Positions 15,684-19,929 of a stretch of 19,929 nucleotides of DNA are shown here, piece by piece. The notes beneath the pieces are model-generated. The model worked only from the letters and a program-made list of their open reading frames with translations. It did not search any database and had not been told where the DNA came from. Source of the DNA: Bacteroidales bacterium UBA1217 (GTDB taxonomy: Bacteria; Bacteroidota; Bacteroidia; Bacteroidales; P3). The first letter of the stretch is position 1, and each line of letters begins with the position of its first letter. Made by a program: the position numbers and the translations under genes. The stretch lies in the NCBI GenBank assembly GCA_002309335.1, contig DBXH01000042.1, positions 41,604-61,532 on the forward strand. Direction: 5' to 3'.

Positions 15684-15731
15684 AAATAGAATAAAAACCA
15701 TAGAATCAATACTTTTTCACGCTATTAATAA

Positions 15732-18554
15732 ATGAAAAAAATCATCTTTCTTGCACTTTTTGCTGTTGTTTTCGGCAATGCATTTGCTGTCCCTGCATTC
15801 CCTGAACGTATCACTTTCAGACAACCCAAAAGCGAAATCGACGTCACCATCTACCTTAAAGGCGACGAGCGCGTCCACTGGGCCGAAACCGTCGACGGAT
15901 ACAGCCTTGTTCACAGCGACGACGGCAGTTTGGTTTATGCCGAACGGAACGAAAAGGGCGATATGGTGCCCTCTCGCTATATTGCAACCGAAATAGATAT
16001 GCGCGACGCCGAGGTGACCAACTTTCTCAAAAGCACTCCCAAACATCTGCATTTTAGCAAAGTGCAAGTGGATGAAATGCTTAATATCTGGCATCAGGTT
16101 GAAAACGCCAAAAAGGGTCCCAAAACGATGAGCGACGTCACAGGCGAAAAGAAGTTCCTCGTCATCCTTTTTGCCTTCAGCGACAAAAGTTTCACCCACA
16201 GCAAAAACGAATTCAAGAAGCTGTTCAACCAGGTCAACTACACCACTGGAGGGCGCACCGGCAGCGTCCACGACTACTATTATGATGTCAGCGGCGGACT
16301 GTTCTCGCTCAATGTCGATGTTGTTGGACCTTACACCGGCGTATACAACACCGCCCATTACGGCAACACTAACAATGGTTATCAAGACTTTGCAAACGAG
16401 GCTGTTGATTCGGCCGCCAAGGATGTAGATTTTTCCGACTATGACAATGACGGCGACGGCTATATTGACGGCCTGCACATCATCTTTGCCGGATACGGCG
16501 AGGAGGCCGGCGGCGGTGTCAACTGCATCTGGTCGCATAAATGGAACATTTTCAGCAATCCGACCTATAACAACACCGTTATCGATGTCTATTCCTGCTC
16601 GCCCGAATGCAGCGGATACACCGGAAATAATTTGACAAACATTGGCGTCATCTGCCACGAACTTGGACACGTATTCGGCGCTCCCGACTATTACGACACC
16701 GACTACGAGGGTAGCGGCGGCGAATATCCAGGACTCGGCAACTGGGACATAATGTCGGGCGGAAGCTGGAACCACAGCGGAAGCTGCCCGGCACAGCACA
16801 ACCCTTATACGAAAATTTATATATATCGCTGGTCAACGTGCGACACCATCGACGGCTCTCCACGCACGATTATCCTTAATCCCGCCGAATATGGCAATGG
16901 CGATTTCCATCGCGTAAACACCTCTACACCCGGTGATTTCTTCCTCGTCGAAAACCGACAATTCATAAAATGGGACAATTACACTCCATGGCACGGAATG
17001 CTGGTTTATCACATCCATCCCGATGCCCACGGCTCTCACGTGCAGAATTACATTCATCCACAGCAAATATATATTCTGGCAAGGACAAACGCGGTAGATT
17101 CTTTTCCGACTTCCACTCCTTCGAGTTACGGCAGCGTAAACTCGGGATCGGCTCCATTCCCCGGCCAGTATGTCCATGTGCGCCGCGACTCACTGACCGA
17201 CAACACGATACCATGGTTCCGCCCGTGGTCGAAACAGCCTAACAATATTCCTTTCTTTTATATTTCAGAGAACGCGAGCACAAAGCAGATTTTCTTCACC
17301 GTTCAAAAAGGCTCGCCAGATCCAATCAATCTTTCCGCCGAAGGTATCGACCAGCAATCCATCACGGTAAGATGGACCACCTTTGGAAGCTATAACACTA
17401 TGGTTGTTATGAGCCCCGACAATACTTTTGGCACTCCTGGCGGAGCGCACTCGGTCGGCGACACTCTTGATGGCGGCGGAATTGTTGTATACAAAGGTTC
17501 TGCATCCAACTGCCTCGTCCAAAACCTTCAAAGCAACCAAAACTACCATTTCCGTCTCTTTACCTGCATCAACGATACAACCTACTCGAACGGCGTTGAT
17601 ACTGAATCGATTACACTCAACTGCGACAATACTGATTGGCAAATGGAGGAGTTTGAATCTGTTCCAATAAACGGTTTGCCTGAATGCTGGGATGGCGACT
17701 GGGCTGTCGACAGCCTGATGGGACAAAAGGCATTGTCGAACATCACTTCCGGTTCGAGCAACGACTATGTATGGCACAACGTATACAGCCGTCCTTTCAC
17801 ATTCGACACCCAACAATTTGCAGTACTGCATTTCAAACTGCATTTCGACGAGTCGTGCAACGAACAGACTGTTTTCAAAACCAATTATCGCAGCACCGCC
17901 ACAGCAGAATGGGAAACCATCGACAGCATCGTCTGGACATTCGGAATGCCTACTTGGCAGGATGTCTACCTGCAACTTTCCAATGCAGGCAATCGCAGCA
18001 GGCTGCTCTTCTCTTCATATACTAATGGCTCCCAAAAGACCTATATCGATAATGTAGAGATGCTGAAAGGCTCACTCATTTACTCATCATCCGATGCCAA
18101 TGGTAACATTTCGCCAAGAGGATATAATGTCCTTGGCGAAAACGATACAATTGAATACATCCTCTCCCCTATTGCCGGCTACAAGCTTAAAAATCTGCAA
18201 ATTAACGGTAAGAACATCAGTCCCACTCTTATCACCGAACTTGAAAACGGCACCTACCGCTATCTCTTATATGGTAGAACCGGTATGAACAAGCTTTATG
18301 CAATCTTTGAAAGAAAGAATGATATAGAAACTGTTGAGGCACAAACCCTAACGGTATATCCAAATCCGACAAGCGGTGTCGTATACGTCAAAACCTCCAT
18401 CGGCAATACTGTCACACTCTATGATATTATGGGCAAAAAGATATCACAGCACAAAGCCATCGATGGAACGTTGACAATCAGTATTCTGAACCTACCTAAC
18501 GGCATTTATCTGCTTCGCGACAACAATACCGTTGTGAAAATAATCAAAAAATAA
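15732..18554 (+). CDS. Secreted M6-family metalloprotease with Fn3 and T9SS type A sorting domain
   Basis: A 940-residue secreted protease. Parts in order: signal peptide (1-19); propeptide-like region (about 20-130) with the GDERVHWAETVDGYSLV signature common in these proteins; catalytic domain (about 140-430). The zinc site HELGHVFGAPD has His309, Glu310, His313 and third ligand Asp319, and Met341 lies in a turn NWDIMSGG. Then come an Fn3-like domain (about 530-620, INLSAEGIDQQSITVRW), a jelly-roll-like region (about 635-780) and a type A sorting domain (873-940: LTVYPNPTSGVVYV, LYDIMGKKI, LPNGIYLL). It would be exported by the type IX system and could degrade host or environmental proteins. 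It starts 48 nt after the GNA1162-like gene and may be read from that promoter. No terminator is visible after it. Confidence 0.94.
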   Translation: MKKIIFLALFAVVFGNAFAVPAFPERITFRQPKSEIDVTIYLKGDERVHWAETVDGYSLVHSDDGSLVYAERNEKGDMVPSRYIATEIDMRDAEVTNFLKSTPKHLHFSKVQVDEMLNIWHQVENAKKGPKTMSDVTGEKKFLVILFAFSDKSFTHSKNEFKKLFNQVNYTTGGRTGSVHDYYYDVSGGLFSLNVDVVGPYTGVYNTAHYGNTNNGYQDFANEAVDSAAKDVDFSDYDNDGDGYIDGLHIIFAGYGEEAGGGVNCIWSHKWNIFSNPTYNNTVIDVYSCSPECSGYTGNNLTNIGVICHELGHVFGAPDYYDTDYEGSGGEYPGLGNWDIMSGGSWNHSGSCPAQHNPYTKIYIYRWSTCDTIDGSPRTIILNPAEYGNGDFHRVNTSTPGDFFLVENRQFIKWDNYTPWHGMLVYHIHPDAHGSHVQNYIHPQQIYILARTNAVDSFPTSTPSSYGSVNSGSAPFPGQYVHVRRDSLTDNTIPWFRPWSKQPNNIPFFYISENASTKQIFFTVQKGSPDPINLSAEGIDQQSITVRWTTFGSYNTMVVMSPDNTFGTPGGAHSVGDTLDGGGIVVYKGSASNCLVQNLQSNQNYHFRLFTCINDTTYSNGVDTESITLNCDNTDWQMEEFESVPINGLPECWDGDWAVDSLMGQKALSNITSGSSNDYVWHNVYSRPFTFDTQQFAVLHFKLHFDESCNEQTVFKTNYRSTATAEWETIDSIVWTFGMPTWQDVYLQLSNAGNRSRLLFSSYTNGSQKTYIDNVEMLKGSLIYSSSDANGNISPRGYNVLGENDTIEYILSPIAGYKLKNLQINGKNISPTLITELENGTYRYLLYGRTGMNKLYAIFERKNDIETVEAQTLTVYPNPTSGVVYVKTSIGNTVTLYDIMGKKISQHKAIDGTLTISILNLPNGIYLLRDNNTVVKIIKK

Positions 18555-18598
18555 ATGTTAAACAAATTTAAAAAATCTCACATATAGAAAAAGTTGTG

Positions 18599-18606
18599 TA
18601 TTTTTG
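18599..18606 (+). promoter_or_regulatory. Promoter -7 element of the abundant small lipoprotein gene
   Basis: TATTTTTG fits TAnnTTTG exactly and is 45 bases before the start codon. No clear TTTG is found at the expected -33 distance. Confidence 0.55.
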
Positions 18607-18651
18607 CAAATCGTAAAAAAAGAAAATAATCATCTAAAACATTAAAAAACA

Positions 18652-19071
18652 ATGAAAAAAGTATTTTTATTCTTCGCAAGCGCACTGATTTGCGCAGCTA
18701 TGGCTTCCTGCAATGGTAATGCTGAGGCTACCGACAGCACTATGGACAGCACCGCTGTTGACCAGACCGAGGTTAACGAGCCCGCTACCGAGTGCACCGA
18801 CGCTAACAACGACGCCCGTATGCAGGCCATTATGGACGCTGCTCAGCAGATCTGCAACTGCGGTGACGTTCTGAACTGCGTTAACACCGTTATCGACCAG
18901 AGCTTTGCTCAGTATGCCAACGACGACGAGTTCAAGGCTGCTGTTAAGGCTGAGGCAGAGAAGTGCATTGCCAACAAGGTGAAAGACGCTGCTATCGACA
19001 AAGCAAAAGAAGGCACCAAAGAAGTTGCCAAGAAAGGCGTTGAAGAAGGTCTGAAAGCTCTCAAGAAATAA
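18652..19071 (+). CDS. Small cysteine- and alanine-rich lipoprotein, probably highly expressed
   Basis: The 139-residue precursor has a lipobox AMASC with lipidated Cys20. The mature part begins with an acidic, Thr-rich stretch. A core follows with five further cysteines (48, 68, 70, 75, 93; motif ICNCGDVLNC), which could form disulfides or bind a metal. Its end is a long amphipathic Ala/Lys/Glu helix (about 95-139). I do not recognise the family. Codon use stands out: 16 of 26 alanine codons are GCT and 8 of 10 valine codons are GTT with no GTC, unlike the C-ending neighbours. That pattern, its own promoter and a strong terminator suggest a monocistronic, abundantly made protein. Confidence 0.8.
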   Translation: MKKVFLFFASALICAAMASCNGNAEATDSTMDSTAVDQTEVNEPATECTDANNDARMQAIMDAAQQICNCGDVLNCVNTVIDQSFAQYANDDEFKAAVKAEAEKCIANKVKDAAIDKAKEGTKEVAKKGVEEGLKALKK

Positions 19072-19092
19072 GTAGAGTTTTCCCTGAAAAAC

Positions 19093-19123
19093 AAAAAAAG
19101 CGACCGATGGTCGCTTTTTTTTT
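19093..19123 (+). terminator. Terminator of the small lipoprotein gene
   Basis: GCGACC (19100-19105) pairs with GGTCGC (19109-19114) around GAT. The stem is extended by an A run on the left and followed by nine T residues (19115-19123). It begins 21 bases after the stop codon. Confidence 0.88.
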
Positions 19124-19198
19124 AGTTGTGTATACAATAATAACATATTGACGACGTTACTTTAAAACAGAATTACAAACCATTAAAAGCTCAAAAAA

Positions 19199-19744
19199 AT
19201 GAAAAAAAGATTATTCCTCTGCTTTGTTGCATTTGCAGCATTGATGTTTGCAGCCTGCGAAAAAGACGAACCAACTCCAACCGAACAGCCTTTGGCCGAC
19301 AACACTCTCATATATGACGGCGTAACCTACCAGATGACTCCATTTCTGGAAATCTACAACAACCAGCTCACAATGCTTAACGCTTTCTCAACAGACACAT
19401 CTCTCAATGGCCAGCCAAAGATTACCTTTGACCACTTCCACATCCATAGTGACGACTGGAACACAACTACCAACCTTACCAACCCGACAGGTGATCGTTT
19501 TTATGAGATAGCTTTCGAGGGCGAGGTTCTCACAATGATAGCACGTGGCGATGCTAATTCTGCTGAAGGTATGATTGACAATGTTCAATACGAAAACGAG
19601 TCCGTCTTCACCAGCGGCACACTAAAAGTCACCGGTGAAAATAATGGCTCGGGAAAAGTGCTTGTTGAACTCGACTGCGTACTCAAGAACGGCAAAGCGC
19701 TCAAGATGAAAATCCGCACCACCCACGTTGGTATGGGCGAATAA
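19199..19744 (+). CDS. Lipoprotein of unknown function, possibly surface-exposed
   Basis: The 181-residue precursor has a lipobox MFAAC with lipidated Cys20. The next residues, EKDEPTPTEQP, are acidic and lysine-containing like the lipoprotein export signals that send Bacteroidota lipoproteins to the cell surface. The mature part is predicted to be mainly beta strands (TLIYDGVTYQMTP, LTMLNAFS, DRFYEIAFEGEVLTM, FTSGTLKVTGE, KVLVELDCVLKNGKALKMKI), suggesting a single beta-sandwich or small barrel domain. No family or active site is recognised. It lies between two terminators, so it is transcribed alone. No consensus promoter is seen before it. Confidence 0.82.
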   Translation: MKKRLFLCFVAFAALMFAACEKDEPTPTEQPLADNTLIYDGVTYQMTPFLEIYNNQLTMLNAFSTDTSLNGQPKITFDHFHIHSDDWNTTTNLTNPTGDRFYEIAFEGEVLTMIARGDANSAEGMIDNVQYENESVFTSGTLKVTGENNGSGKVLVELDCVLKNGKALKMKIRTTHVGMGE

Positions 19745-19785
19745 AAAGTATATTACATAAAATATGTTCACATTATTGTGAACTT

Positions 19786-19819
19786 GTTGCGGCGGATCTG
19801 CGATCCGCTGCAACTTTTT
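19786..19819 (+). terminator. Terminator hairpin of the unknown lipoprotein gene, REP-like
   Basis: GTTGCGGCGGATC (19786-19798) pairs with GATCCGCTGCAAC (19802-19814) around TGC, 13 pairs with one G-U in RNA. Five T residues follow. A shorter hairpin with the same loop, GGATT-TGC-AATCC, is at 19824-19836, so the pair may also be a repeated palindromic element. Confidence 0.7.
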
Positions 19820-19845
19820 ATAAGGATTTGCAATCCACAATATAC

Positions 19846-19879
19846 AAAAAAAAAGAGCATCTCGATATGAGATGCTCTT
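19846..19879 (-). terminator. Terminator of the off-window rRNA operon
   Basis: On the minus strand AAGAGCATCTC (19879-19869) pairs with GAGATGCTCTT (19863-19853) around a five-base loop, and a run of nine T residues follows (19854-19846; the first pairs with the stem). It starts about 10 bases after the 5S rRNA 3' end, as expected for the end of an rrn operon. Confidence 0.88.
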
Positions 19880-19887
19880 GTAAAAGA

Positions 19888-19929
19888 TTGGCGGCGACCT
19901 ACTTTTCCACAAACAAGTGCAGTATCATC
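19888..19929 (-). rRNA. rrf: 5S rRNA, 3' part only
   Basis: Read on the minus strand the edge shows GATGATACTGCACTTG, then GTGGAAAAGTAGGTCGCCGC at the very end. This is the 3' third of a Bacteroidota 5S rRNA (helix IV arm and closing strand). About 42 bases are inside the window; the rest, and presumably 23S and 16S, lie to the right. The exact 3' end (about 19888) is estimated. Confidence 0.9.

Noticed and set aside
15717..16799. 360-codon open frame on the minus strand with a hydrophobic, Val/Ala-rich product
   Set aside because: It is antisense to the M6 protease propeptide and catalytic domain; the open frame follows from that gene's GAC/GCC-rich codons.
17265..17975. 236-codon minus-strand frame
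   Set aside because: Antisense to the Fn3 and jelly-roll part of the M6 protease, with no recognisable domain.
19766..19783. GTTCACA/TGTGAAC hairpin after the last lipoprotein gene
   Set aside because: A 7-bp stem without a T run; the stronger hairpin at 19786-19819 is the better terminator.
1..19929. CRISPR arrays, tRNA genes, integrases, insertion sequences
   Set aside because: No spaced identical repeats, cloverleaf-like tRNA motif or transposase-like reading frame was seen on either strand.

Overview
The window is a chromosomal segment from a member of the Bacteroidota, most likely order Bacteroidales. The evidence is an RnfBCDGE operon of Bacteroidota layout, two secreted proteins with type IX secretion (T9SS) C-terminal domains (one type A, one type B), promoters that match the Bacteroidota consensus TTTG-N(about 19)-TAnnTTTG, very AT-rich spacers, and Bacteroidales-like lipoproteins. 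A species cannot be named from the sequence alone.

Layout. 1-677: tail of an off-window + strand unit (terminator at 4-28), a repeat-rich spacer, then a minus-strand pair of a tandem-domain universal stress protein followed by a small periplasmic SPOR-domain protein. 1506-1795: divergent promoter region. 1796-6302: rnfB-C-D-G-E, the Na+/H+-pumping ferredoxin:NAD+ oxidoreductase; rnfA, which normally follows rnfE, is absent. 6411-9554: a large T9SS type B cargo protein (CUB-like, P-domain-like, PKD, CHU_C). 9597-9622: a two-way terminator shared with the minus-strand block. 9686-13359 (minus): comB-like phosphatase, PAP2 phosphatase, trmO, an ECF sigma factor and a single-pass anti-sigma-like protein whose periplasmic end is itself a T9SS type B domain. 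13473-13845 (minus): RNase P RNA with its own promoter and terminator. 13846-14411: non-coding, with 11-bp tandem repeats. 14412-15683: two lipoproteins of the DUF4810 and GNA1162/DUF799 types. 15732-18554: M6-family secreted metalloprotease with a T9SS type A domain. 18652-19071 and 19199-19744: two small lipoproteins, each with its own terminator. The right edge enters the 3' end of a 5S rRNA on the minus strand, so an rRNA operon lies just outside.

How the parts work together. Rnf couples ferredoxin oxidation to ion pumping and NADH formation, the core energy device of anaerobic Bacteroidales. Much of the rest is envelope biology: secreted T9SS cargo, lipoproteins, a SPOR protein, a PAP2 lipid phosphatase and a sigma/anti-sigma pair.

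The most interesting candidate system is that sigma/anti-sigma pair. The sensor domain resembles the sorting signal of the secretion system's own cargo but has lost the usual NGDG loop, and the pair is convergent with a genuine type B cargo gene. The missing rnfA is the second point to follow up. No CRISPR array, integrase, insertion sequence or tRNA was seen.
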